From DASYXT01 sp035934555 (GTDB lineage: Bacteria; Verrucomicrobiota; Verrucomicrobiia; Limisphaerales; UBA8199), in assembly GCA_035934555.1 (NCBI GenBank), contig DASYXT010000075.1:62001-126000 (forward strand): a stretch of DNA of 64,000 nt, in the 5' to 3' direction. The notes under the pieces were generated by a model that did no database searches, was not told the DNA's origin, and saw only the letters and a program-made list of their open reading frames with translations. Both the position numbers and the translations under genes were made by a program. How positions within the stretch are numbered: the first letter of the stretch is position 1; every line of letters starts with the position of its first letter. Positions 51,176 to 59,325 of this stretch are shown here, piece by piece.

Positions 51176-51990
51176 TGTGCCCCAGCCCAGGCCCGGCCAC
51201 GCAACCCGTCCCAGACAAGGTAAAACAAGAAAAGCAGGTTGTAGCGAATGTAGCGCGGACCTAGCCGGCGCGGTTCGGAGAACAACCGGAACAGCCAGGT
51301 CAGGCCCCAGCGCTGCATCCACAGCGGCGCGTCGGGTTTAGTGCCGGCATTGACATCAAAGGCAAAGCCCACGGCGAGCACCACCCCGCGGTGAAGTTGG
51401 GATTTGTGGCGATGAATCCACTCCTGCTGCTTGGGAGTGCCCAGGCCGACCCAGATGAAATCAGGGCTCAAGCGGTTGATTTCATCAATAATTTCACCCT
51501 CCTGCTCCGATCCAAAGTAGCCATTATGGCTTCCCACGATCCGCACCGCGGGATTCGAGGCATGGAACACTTCGCTGAGCCGGCGCAAACATTCTTCGGA
51601 ACCGCCCAGGAAATAATGCGTGAACGGCGCGGGGCTGGCGTTCAGACAAATTCGCATGAACGTCGGGCCGTACACACGGTCGCGGAGCCCGGTGCCTTGC
51701 GCATTGAGACACCAAATCAGCGGCATGCCGTCGGGGACAAAGTCGTCAAAGCTCGCGGTCAGTTGGCGGAACTGCGGGTCGTGGCGGCGCAGCGTCACGA
51801 TTTGGGTATTGGTGAAATCGACCGCAACCGCTCGCGGCGTGCGGGTCAGTTCCTGGAGTTCGGCCGTGAGCGCAGCGTAGCTGGTCGCGCGCAAGGGTGT
51901 GCCCAACACACCGCGCGCCTGGACCGGCGCCGGGCCGGGCGTCAGCGCGGCGCCTGCGCCATCTTTTCCAGAATCTGGTCCAGTGAGCAT
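51160..51990 (-). CDS. WecG/TagA/CpsF-family glycosyltransferase
   Basis: A 276-residue GT26-type transferase that adds a sugar (often ManNAc or ManNAcA) to a lipid-linked precursor. Conserved segments are VDFTNTQIVTLRRHDPQF, VPDGMPLIW with the catalytic aspartate (about residue 88), the YFLGGSEECLRRL loop, SPDFIWVGLGTPKQQEW and the late PLWMQRWGLTWLFRL. ATG 51990 has GGAAGA 5 bases upstream; GTG 51909 is an alternative. The gene overlaps the end of the epimerase gene by 49 bp. The last four residues are encoded by an R2 repeat. Confidence 0.9.
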   Translation of the reverse strand: MLTGPDSGKDGAGAALTPGPAPVQARGVLGTPLRATSYAALTAELQELTRTPRAVAVDFTNTQIVTLRRHDPQFRQLTASFDDFVPDGMPLIWCLNAQGTGLRDRVYGPTFMRICLNASPAPFTHYFLGGSEECLRRLSEVFHASNPAVRIVGSHNGYFGSEQEGEIIDEINRLSPDFIWVGLGTPKQQEWIHRHKSQLHRGVVLAVGFAFDVNAGTKPDAPLWMQRWGLTWLFRLFSEPRRLGPRYIRYNLLFLFYLVWDGLRGRAWAGAQERGL

Positions 51991-52979
51991 CGAATCTTCC
52001 AATTGGGGAAATGCGCCTGCAGTTTGCTCAGGTCGCTGATATAGCAGATATGGTCGCCGGCGCGGGCTTGTTCAACGTAACGGTATTGGATCTTCTTGCC
52101 CAGGAGAGTTTCGATTTTCTGGATGCACTCGAGAATCGACGCGCTGTTCTGGCGTCCGCCGCCAAGGTTATAAACTTCCCCCGGCCGGGGATTGCGTGTG
52201 AATTCAACAAATGCCGCCAGCACGTCAGCGCTGTGGATTTGATCACGCACCTGTTTCCCTTTGTAACCAAAGATCGAATAGGTTTCGCCGGCCGAAGCGA
52301 CCTTGAACAGATAAGAAAGGAACCCGTGCAACTGCACCGCCGAATGGTTCTCGCCAGTGAGGCACCCGCCGCGAAACACGCCTACTTTCATGCCGAAATA
52401 CCGGCCATATTCCTGCGCCATGACGTCGGCGGCGGTTTTGCTCGCGCCAAACAAACTGTGCATCGTCCGATCGATGCGGCAGTCTTCGCGCACCCCATTG
52501 TGATCCTCCGGGCGCGCATAGTCCCAACGCGTGGCCAATTCGTTTAGCGGGATTTCATTAGGCGCATCGCCATAGACTTTGTTGGTGGACATGAAGATGA
52601 ACACCGCCTCGGGCGAGGCCTGGCGTGTGGCCTCCAGCAGATTGACCGTGCCCAGCGCGTTTACCTCGAAATCGGTGAATGGAATGTCCTTGGCCTTATC
52701 GTGGGACGGCTGTGCGGCACAATGGATCACCAAATCGAAATGCTGCTCCTTGAACAGCTCGAGCACTTTCGCGCGCTCCCGAATATCCAAATCGCAATGC
52801 GTGAAGTGCCGCGTCTCACGCCGCAGCCGTTCCAGGTTCCAGCGCGTGTCGCCTTGCGGTCCGAAAAACTCCCGTCGCAGGTTATTATCGATGCCGAAGA
52901 CCTCGTGCCCCTCGCGGTCGTAGTAGGCGACCGCTTCGGAGCCAATCAGCCCGCTCGACCCGGTTATCAGCACTTTCAT
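51942..52979 (-). CDS. NAD-dependent epimerase/dehydratase, TyvE-like extended SDR
   Basis: A 345-residue extended short-chain dehydrogenase. The NAD loop is VLITGSSGLIGSEAV, the Ser/Thr of the triad is in MSTNKVYGD (about 130-138), and the lysine is Lys181 in LFGASKTAADV. The usual active-site tyrosine of YxxxK is Phe177 here. The long loop IDNNLRREFFGPQGDTRWNL resembles CDP-paratose/tyvelose epimerases. It probably epimerises a nucleotide sugar for the surface polysaccharide made by the neighbouring genes, which are mostly on the same strand. The substrate is unknown. Confidence 0.88.
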   Translation of the reverse strand: MKVLITGSSGLIGSEAVAYYDREGHEVFGIDNNLRREFFGPQGDTRWNLERLRRETRHFTHCDLDIRERAKVLELFKEQHFDLVIHCAAQPSHDKAKDIPFTDFEVNALGTVNLLEATRQASPEAVFIFMSTNKVYGDAPNEIPLNELATRWDYARPEDHNGVREDCRIDRTMHSLFGASKTAADVMAQEYGRYFGMKVGVFRGGCLTGENHSAVQLHGFLSYLFKVASAGETYSIFGYKGKQVRDQIHSADVLAAFVEFTRNPRPGEVYNLGGGRQNSASILECIQKIETLLGKKIQYRYVEQARAGDHICYISDLSKLQAHFPNWKIRCSLDQILEKMAQAPR

Positions 52980-53290
52980 TCGCCGGGATTATAGTAAAAA
53001 CCGGGGTTGCGGCACGGCTTTTTTGGCGGCAACTCGCATGGCCGTCCGACATTCCTTTCCCCAGCAACGCGCCCCCACCAGGTTTTGGACTGCGGCAGCC
53101 CTCCCGCTCTCCCCAACGCATGGTTTAATCGCCGCCCCAAGGAGCGCGGACATTCCTGTCTCAATACCACGAGCACAGTTTACGGGCTTGTGTGCTTGTC
53201 CCGGAAGGGACTTCCGCCCTGAATGGAGTTGCTGGGCGGGCGATTTTTGTCCAGCATATCGACTCGGGTCCTTGGCTGGGCCCCAGCCTT
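52980..53290. other. 311-bp divergent spacer with an R1 half element
   Basis: No gene is supported. It contains the R1 half copy at 53080-53108 and, at about 53140-53165, the words GGAGCGCGGACATTCCTGTC, which look like an R2-related arm with a changed centre. The frame leading into the glycosyltransferase from 53192 (opening LVPEGTSALN) is repeat-derived. Confidence 0.55.
53080..53108. repeat. R1 palindromic element, right half only
   Basis: AGGTTTTGGACTGCGGCAGC followed by CCTCCCGCT matches the right arm of the R1 copies at 9774 and 62831, with one deleted TG pair. No left arm is seen upstream, so this is a truncated copy. Confidence 0.7.
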
Positions 53291-54571
53291 ATGAAGCTGT
53301 TGGTATTCGCCCATACACCGCCGCCGCACCATGGCCAGAGCTACATGGTGCAGCTTATGCTCGAGGCCCTGGGAGGAGATCGTCGCACTGCGCGCCGCGG
53401 TCATCCGCCGTTGCCCGGAGCGGAATGGGGTATCGAGTGCTATCACGTCAACGCCCGGTTGTCACAGAAATTGGAGGAAATCGGCGACTTCAGGGTCAGC
53501 AAGTTGATCCTGTTAGTGGGTTACTGTCTGCAGGCGATCTGGTGCCGGTTCCGGCATGGCGTCACCACCTTCTATTACATCCCGGCGCCCGGCAAACGCT
53601 CCGCGTTGTATCGAGATTGGCTGATACTGTTTCTCTGCCGGCCCTTTTTTAAGCGCATCATCCTGCACTGGCACGCCTCGGGCCTGGCCAAGTGGCTGGA
53701 AACCGTCGTATTGATTCGCTCGCGCGCGCTCACCTATGCCGCAGCCAAGCGCGCCGATTTGAGCATCGTGCTGTCCGAATACGGGCGAACGGACGCCGAA
53801 AAGCTCTTTCCCCAGCGAATCGCCATTGTCGGCAACGGCATTCCCGATCCTTGTCCCAGGTTCACAGCCGAACTTTTACCACGGCGCCGGGCGCGCCTGC
53901 AGGCGCGCCGCTTGCTGCTGGCCAACCAGGTTGTCCCGCCAGAGTTGGCCGCGCTGACCGGCCCGGAACCGGATGTGTTCAAGGTGTTGTTCCTGGGCCA
54001 TTGTACGCGGGACAAAGGGCTGTTCGAGGCGGTGCGTGGGGCAATTTTGGCACGGCAACAGCTCATTGACTCGCATAGCAGGATTTCGCTCAAGCTGGTC
54101 GTCGCAGGTCAATTCGTGCACAGCGAGGAAGAAGCCGAATTCCACCGGTTGTGCGCCGAGGAAGGGCGCGAGGCAGTGGAGTATGTCGGGTATGTTACCG
54201 GTGAAACTAAAAGTTCTTACCTGAAACAAGCGGATGGGTTTTGTTTCCCGAGCCATATCGAGAGCTTTGGGTTGGTGCTAGTCGAAGCGATGGCATTCGG
54301 GTTGCCCATCGTCGCCACGCGCTGCGGCGCCATGCCCGAAGTGGTGTCACGGGATTATCCTGGCCTGGTGGACCGGGGTCGGCCTGACCAGATTGCTGAG
54401 GCCCTGTTGCGGATCATAACCCAGGAGGACTTCGAACAATTGCGCCAACGCTTTGAAGCGAATTTTACTTTGGAACGGCACGTGGCAAGGTTGGCAGCGG
54501 CTTTGCAATCCGTCGAAGGCGGCCAACCGGAACCAAGAGAATCTCCTGCCCCGGCTCCCGTCACTGTCTGA
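53291..54571 (+). CDS. Glycosyltransferase family 4 protein
   Basis: A 426-residue GT-B retaining glycosyltransferase. The N-terminus KLLVFAHTPPPHHGQSYMV is the usual acceptor-domain loop. The GT4 donor-binding region near the C-terminus has SHIESFGLVLVEAMAFGLPI (the E-x7-E motif) and VATRCGAMPEVV. The ATG at 53291 is chosen because the frame to 53192 is repeat sequence. It is on the plus strand within an otherwise minus-strand polysaccharide cluster and ends 33 bp from a convergent second glycosyltransferase. Donor and acceptor are unknown. Confidence 0.9.
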   Translation: MKLLVFAHTPPPHHGQSYMVQLMLEALGGDRRTARRGHPPLPGAEWGIECYHVNARLSQKLEEIGDFRVSKLILLVGYCLQAIWCRFRHGVTTFYYIPAPGKRSALYRDWLILFLCRPFFKRIILHWHASGLAKWLETVVLIRSRALTYAAAKRADLSIVLSEYGRTDAEKLFPQRIAIVGNGIPDPCPRFTAELLPRRRARLQARRLLLANQVVPPELAALTGPEPDVFKVLFLGHCTRDKGLFEAVRGAILARQQLIDSHSRISLKLVVAGQFVHSEEEAEFHRLCAEEGREAVEYVGYVTGETKSSYLKQADGFCFPSHIESFGLVLVEAMAFGLPIVATRCGAMPEVVSRDYPGLVDRGRPDQIAEALLRIITQEDFEQLRQRFEANFTLERHVARLAAALQSVEGGQPEPRESPAPAPVTV

Positions 54572-54604
54572 GCGTGAACCAACGGGTGCTGAAGTATATC
54601 CCAA

Positions 54605-55864
54605 CTACACGCCCAAGACGCCTGTCGTTTCCCCAGCCTCGCTGAGAAGCTTCAAGTACCGCGGCAGTTGAACTTCAGAAGACCACTTCCTGATTTTATC
54701 CTGGACCACATCCAAGGTCCCCTCCTGGTAACGCCGCCAGAGCTTCTCCAGCGCGGCCGTACCGCCCGCCTGATCGAATTCGCCGCAGGCCGTCTCGGCC
54801 AAGCCGGCACTCTCGAGCACCTGGCGCATTTCCGATTGCGGAGGCACGAAGGCCAGGATCGGCCTGGCCGCGCCGAAATAATCGACGATTTTGCTCGGCA
54901 TGAACAGGTCGTGCGCCGACGAAACCACCAACAACAGAACGGGACTACGCTTCAGTCTCTCAACATAGGTTTCGTAAGCGATGGATTGGTTAATCGAGAC
55001 GACCGACTCGAGGCCGAGTTGGGCGACGAGCGAATCGTGCTGGGCAAGCCACGTCCCGTAAAACACAAACCGCGTTTGCGGCCGCGCCTTGGGATGGCGC
55101 TGCAGAAAGGCGGAGAGTGCTTTCAGGAATGTCTCGGGGCTGCGGGCGCCGCGCCAATCAAACGTGCCAAAATATGCAATGTGGAAGCCCGGGTCAGGCG
55201 TCGGAGCGGGCCGGCGGAACGCCTCCGCGTCGAAGAAGTACGGCACATGGACCGTTGTACGCTCGGGCGCCAGGCCGGCTGCCACATAGGCGCGGCGGTT
55301 GGTTTCAGCCGTAAAAACGACGTGCGCAGCCTGGTGCAGCGCTTCCCGTTCGAGGTTGGCCAGCCGCGGCAGCCGCCATTTTTGTAACGGCGAACGGCGC
55401 GCCTGGCGGCGATACTGCGGCGTCACTGATTCCTGGTAATCAAAAGTCCAATGCTGCCCGACCAACTCTGGCGAGCGTGACCCAAGCAGCACTGAGGCTG
55501 GCAGCACGAAACCCAGCACGCGGTCATAGGGCGCGTGCGCCCGAAGCGCTTGCCACGCCCGTCGTGCCCAAGGCGCGAAATAATCCGGCCACATCAGGCC
55601 CGCGACCCCCAGAGTGAACACCTTGTGTAGCAGCGGCACCGGGACCAGCTTGCGTCGCCAACGTTCCACCGGGTCAGCGCAGCGAAAGATGCGCAACCGC
55701 GGATCGGTCAAGGTCTCGGTTGCATCGGGCTCCATCGCAAGCCGACTGCTGAAAACATCGACCTGCCAACCGGCCTGAAGCAACGCACGAACCACATAGA
55801 ATGGCCGCTTGGCGTTGCTATGCCGGCTCGGCGGGAACGTGTGGGTCAGAACCGCCACGCGCAT
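54605..55864 (-). CDS. Glycosyltransferase (GT4-like)
   Basis: A 419-residue GT-B type protein. It has the N-terminal VLTHTFPPSRHSNAKRPFYV loop, the segment AHVVFTAETNRRAYV, and the central HIAYFGTFDWRGARSPETFL. The C-terminal donor part carries SSAHDLFMPSKIVDYFGAAR, where the glycine-rich/acidic signature is looser than in GT4 proper. It follows the WecB-type epimerase gene on the same strand with a 7-bp gap, so it belongs to the capE/F/G operon and probably transfers the L-FucNAc or a neighbouring sugar. Confidence 0.85.
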   Translation of the reverse strand: MRVAVLTHTFPPSRHSNAKRPFYVVRALLQAGWQVDVFSSRLAMEPDATETLTDPRLRIFRCADPVERWRRKLVPVPLLHKVFTLGVAGLMWPDYFAPWARRAWQALRAHAPYDRVLGFVLPASVLLGSRSPELVGQHWTFDYQESVTPQYRRQARRSPLQKWRLPRLANLEREALHQAAHVVFTAETNRRAYVAAGLAPERTTVHVPYFFDAEAFRRPAPTPDPGFHIAYFGTFDWRGARSPETFLKALSAFLQRHPKARPQTRFVFYGTWLAQHDSLVAQLGLESVVSINQSIAYETYVERLKRSPVLLLVVSSAHDLFMPSKIVDYFGAARPILAFVPPQSEMRQVLESAGLAETACGEFDQAGGTAALEKLWRRYQEGTLDVVQDKIRKWSSEVQLPRYLKLLSEAGETTGVLGV

Positions 55865-55871
55865 AAGGACG

Positions 55872-57002
55872 TCATCGCCCCTTATGCCAAACCCGCCGGT
55901 TGACGTAATCGGTGTAGCTCAGGATGATCTTGGCTACCTTCCAGCTCACCTGGTCCACGTTGTAATCCGGGGGCAGCCGGCTCGGGCCGAGGCTCTTGAA
56001 CTGAGCCAGGGTCATCTCGACGGCTTGCAAAATCCGCTCGCGCCCCAGCCCGCTCATGATCACTACGCCCTCGTCCATGCCTTCGGGCCGTTCATGCGCT
56101 TCGCGCACCGTGACGGCGGGAAACCCAAGAATCGACGCTTCTTCTGCAATGGTGCCGCTGTCGGACAGCGTGCAGAAGGCGCTTTTCTGCAGCGCGACAT
56201 AATCAAAAAACCCCAGAGGCGGCATGGTGCGCACCAGCTTGTGCAGCTTATGCCCGCCGGCCGACAGCCGTTTGCGAGTGCGCGGGTGAAGCGAGAAGAT
56301 CAACGGGAAGCGGTACGTGGACGCCAACGCATTGAGGGCCCCGACCACGCTCGCCAGGTGGACCGGGTCATCGACGTTCTCCTCACGATGAATGCTGACG
56401 GCGAAGTAACGGCCGGCTGCGACCTTCAGGCGTTGGTGCACCGTCGAAGCCTCGATAGCGGAGCGATGATAATCGAGCACCTCCTTCATAGGTGAACCGG
56501 TCTTCATCACTCGATCCGCAGGTAATCCTTCCGCCAGCAGGTAGCGCCGCCCATGCTCCGTGTAGCAGAGATTGATGTCGCTGACGTGATCCACGATCCG
56601 GCGGTTAATCTCCTCCGGCACGCGCATATCAAAACAGCGGTTGCCGGCTTCCATATGGAATACCGGCACTTTGCGGCGTTTGGCGGGAATGACCGCCAGG
56701 CAACTGTTGGTGTCGCCCAGCACCAGCACGGCGTCGGGTTTCTCGCGTTCCAGCACCGCGTCAGCGCGGGCGATGGTATTGCCAATCGTCTCGGCAGCCG
56801 TGCGGCCCGCGGCCTTCAGATAATGTTTCGGCCTAGGCACTCCAAGTTCTTTGAAGAAAATGCCATTAAGCTCGTAATCGTAGTTCTGGCCGGTGTGCAC
56901 CAGCACGTGCTCGGTGACCTCTTCCAGCACAGCCAGCACGCGCGAGAGCCGGATCAGCTCCGGCCGCGTGCCGACGATCGTCATGACCTTGAGCTTGCTC
57001 AT
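55872..57002 (-). CDS. capG: UDP-GlcNAc 2-epimerase-like (CapG/FnlC type)
   Basis: A 376-residue non-hydrolysing UDP-sugar 2-epimerase: MTIVGTRPELIRLSRVL, HTGQNYDYELNGIFF, VLVLGDTNSCLAVIPAK, HMEAGNRCFDMRVPEE, ISIHREENVDD-like VSIHREENVDDPVHL, and LSDSGTIAEEASILGFPAV. The RCFDMRVPEEINR wording and direct overlap with a CapF-type gene (4 bp) identify it as the third enzyme of UDP-N-acetyl-L-fucosamine synthesis rather than WecB, although sequence alone leaves both open. It works in the cytoplasm. Confidence 0.9.
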   Translation of the reverse strand: MSKLKVMTIVGTRPELIRLSRVLAVLEEVTEHVLVHTGQNYDYELNGIFFKELGVPRPKHYLKAAGRTAAETIGNTIARADAVLEREKPDAVLVLGDTNSCLAVIPAKRRKVPVFHMEAGNRCFDMRVPEEINRRIVDHVSDINLCYTEHGRRYLLAEGLPADRVMKTGSPMKEVLDYHRSAIEASTVHQRLKVAAGRYFAVSIHREENVDDPVHLASVVGALNALASTYRFPLIFSLHPRTRKRLSAGGHKLHKLVRTMPPLGFFDYVALQKSAFCTLSDSGTIAEEASILGFPAVTVREAHERPEGMDEGVVIMSGLGRERILQAVEMTLAQFKSLGPSRLPPDYNVDQVSWKVAKIILSYTDYVNRRVWHKGR

Positions 57003-58117
57003 TTCACTTTCACGAAATAGGTGTCGGGCCGTTGCGGGTCGAAAATCTCGTTCGCCCAGAACAGCGTCAGCATATCGCCGCTGCCCGTGTTCTCGATAGA
57101 ATGGGTATAGCCCGGCGGGATATCAACAATGCGAATCTCGCGGTCGCTCACCGCGTACTCGACAATCTCACTGCCCAGAATATGACGAAACCGGATAAGC
57201 CCTTCGCCCTGAATGACACAAAATTTCTCCAGCTTGCTGTCGTGATAGTGGTTTCCGCGGGTGACGCCTGGCTTGGTGCGTGAAACGAAAATCTGGCCGC
57301 CGGCGGCAGATTTCACCAACTCGAACAGCCAGCCGCGTTCATCCGTCTTGAGCTCGACGGGATAGGCGAGGTCCCGCGTCTCGTAAAACGACACGTAAGT
57401 CGAATACAAATATTTAATCAACGGGTTGGACAGATCGGGCACCAGCGATTTGCGCCGGTTCTCATGAAAGGAAACGATCAAGTCGTGCAGCTCGCCCAAA
57501 CTGATGGTGTAAACCGGTTCTAATTCGCATCGGCTCGCTTCCGCGGGGTGCTCGGCTCGGTTGGCGAGCTCGACGAAAGCGCGCACAATGTCGTCGATAT
57601 AAACAAAGTGCAGCACATTCTGGCGATTGCTTACCTGAACGGGCAAACCGCGGCCGATGTTATGGCAGAACGTGGCCACCACGGTGTTATAGTTGGGCCG
57701 GCTCCATTTACCGAACACGTTGGGAAAGCGATACACATAAACCGGGGCGCCGGTTTGCCGGTGATAATCGAAAACCACATCCTCGGCCGCGCGCTTGCTT
57801 CGACCGTAAGGATTGTCCAGCTCGGCTTGAATGGAGGAACTCAAGACAAGCGGCGCGCGGCGGCCGGCGGCAGTCAGATGGCTGCATAACTCCCGCGTGA
57901 ACTCGACATTGCCTTCGGTGAATTCCCGTTCTTCCTTGGGGCGGTTCACGCCCGCGAGGTGGAAAACCAGATCTGCACGCGCGGCCAGCCTGGCGAGGTC
58001 GGCGGGCCCATGCTCCATGTCCAGCTCCAGCACCTCGTATTGGCCGGCGCGGCGCAACGCGACGCACAGGTTGCGGCCCATGAACCCGGCGGCACCGGTA
58101 ACCAGGAGGGCTTTCAT
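56999..58117 (-). CDS. capF: CapF/FnlB-type bifunctional reductase-cupin
   Basis: A 372-residue two-domain protein. An extended SDR domain (about 1-250) has the NAD loop VTGAAGFMGRNLCVAL and the catalytic YGRSK of NPYGRSKRAAEDVV. A C-terminal cupin (about 255-372) has the zinc-binding segment TRGNHYHDSKLEKFCVIQGE and PPGYTHSIENTG. CapF epimerises and reduces the 4-keto intermediate in UDP-L-FucNAc synthesis. The gene overlaps capG by 4 bp and starts 5 bp after the capE stop. Confidence 0.94.
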   Translation of the reverse strand: MKALLVTGAAGFMGRNLCVALRRAGQYEVLELDMEHGPADLARLAARADLVFHLAGVNRPKEEREFTEGNVEFTRELCSHLTAAGRRAPLVLSSSIQAELDNPYGRSKRAAEDVVFDYHRQTGAPVYVYRFPNVFGKWSRPNYNTVVATFCHNIGRGLPVQVSNRQNVLHFVYIDDIVRAFVELANRAEHPAEASRCELEPVYTISLGELHDLIVSFHENRRKSLVPDLSNPLIKYLYSTYVSFYETRDLAYPVELKTDERGWLFELVKSAAGGQIFVSRTKPGVTRGNHYHDSKLEKFCVIQGEGLIRFRHILGSEIVEYAVSDREIRIVDIPPGYTHSIENTGSGDMLTLFWANEIFDPQRPDTYFVKVK

Positions 58118-58122
58118 CGGCG

Positions 58123-59163
58123 CTACCGCAAGCTGGCCGCCTGAGCGAACGCCGGCGCAGCCAGTTCCTGTTGGATATAATCCAACTTGAGCAACAGGTC
58201 TTTGAGTTCCTGGTCCGTTAACCGATGGGTGTTCGCCGAAGTATAATCCTCGTGCTCCGTCACCCGCTTTTCGCCCCTCTCGAAATACAGTGAATAGTTT
58301 AGATCCCGGCTATCCGAGCTGATACGGTAATACCCGCCCAAATCCTCCGCCCGGACCATCTCCTCACGATTGAGCAGGCTCTCATGCTTTTTTTCACCGT
58401 GCCGCGTGCCAATGACTCGCACCTCGACTTCGCTGTCAAAAACTTCTCGCAGCACGCGGGCGAGTTGGCCGATCGTCGCAGCCGGAGCTTTCTGAACAAA
58501 CGTGTCTCCGGCACTGCCATTCTTGTACGCGAACAGGACCAGGTCCACGGCATCATCGAGCGACATCATAAACCGAGTCATTTCCGGGTCGGTAAGCGTT
58601 AGAGGTTTGCCGGCCTTTATTTGACTGACGAACAGCGGAATCACCGACCCGCGGGAGGCCATCACATTGCCGTAGCGCGTAACACAAATGGTGGTTTGGC
58701 CTTTGCGCAGATTGCGGGATTTGGCGACCGCGACCTTTTCCATCAGGGCTTTGGACATGCCCATAGCGTTGATGGGATAGACAGCCTTATCGGTGCTGAG
58801 CACGATGACGTTCTTAACGCCATTGGCAATGGCTGCGTTGAGGGTGTTTTCGGTGCCGAGCACATTCGTGGCGACCGCTTCCATCGGATGGAATTCACAA
58901 GAAGGGACTTGCTTGAGGGCAGCGGCGTTGAACACGTAATCCACGCCGCGCATGGCGTTGTGGATGCTGTTAGGGTCACGCACATCGCCGATGTAAAACT
59001 TCAGCTTGGGATTGCGCAGGTCATTGCGCATGTCATCCTGCTTTTTCTCGTCACGGCTGAAGATGCGGATTTCGGCGATATCGGTGGGCAAGAACCGGCG
59101 CACCACGGCGTTGCCAAAGGACCCGGTCCCGCCGGTGATGAGTAACACTTTATCTTTAAACAT
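58123..59163 (-). CDS. capE: CapE/FnlA-type UDP-GlcNAc 4,6-dehydratase/5-epimerase
   Basis: A 346-residue extended SDR performing the first step from UDP-GlcNAc to UDP-L-FucNAc. The NAD loop is ITGGTGSFGNAVVRRF. The sugar-binding aspartate/lysine region is VLSTDKAVYPINAMGMSKAL, in which the usual YxxxK is MxxxK, as in this inverting-dehydratase group. It has VTRYGNVMASRGSVIPLF and EMTRFMMSLDDAVDLVLFA. A C-terminal extension (about 275-346) matches CapE-length enzymes. It is first in the capE-capF-capG order with 5-bp and overlapping junctions, so the whole pathway is co-expressed. Confidence 0.95.
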   Translation of the reverse strand: MFKDKVLLITGGTGSFGNAVVRRFLPTDIAEIRIFSRDEKKQDDMRNDLRNPKLKFYIGDVRDPNSIHNAMRGVDYVFNAAALKQVPSCEFHPMEAVATNVLGTENTLNAAIANGVKNVIVLSTDKAVYPINAMGMSKALMEKVAVAKSRNLRKGQTTICVTRYGNVMASRGSVIPLFVSQIKAGKPLTLTDPEMTRFMMSLDDAVDLVLFAYKNGSAGDTFVQKAPAATIGQLARVLREVFDSEVEVRVIGTRHGEKKHESLLNREEMVRAEDLGGYYRISSDSRDLNYSLYFERGEKRVTEHEDYTSANTHRLTDQELKDLLLKLDYIQQELAAPAFAQAASLR

Positions 59164-59293
59164 AGCCCGGAACGGACACTCGAACTGCTTAACAGTGTCG
59201 GTAACCGCTGTGGGCTAAGGCAAGAACAAAGGAGGCGACGCTAGTTAACTTCGAGACGGCTGAAAAAATGCCGCCACCCTTTGGCGTTTGTGT

Positions 59294-59323
59294 GTTGCTG
59301 CGGACTAAAATCCGCGCGCCGCA
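59294..59323. repeat. R2 element, right arm only
   Basis: TTGCTGCGGACTAAAATCCG followed by CGCGCCGC ends 2 bp before the GH125 stop codon. The left half is missing or too changed to see; TGCTGCGGTCTTAAGGACC at about 59348, inside the GH125 gene's last codons, looks related. Confidence 0.65.
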
Positions 59324-59325
59324 GC

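Noticed and set aside
53192..53290. N-terminal extension of the GT4 protein from 53192
   Set aside because: The lead is repeat-like sequence, and ATG 53291 gives the standard glycosyltransferase opening.
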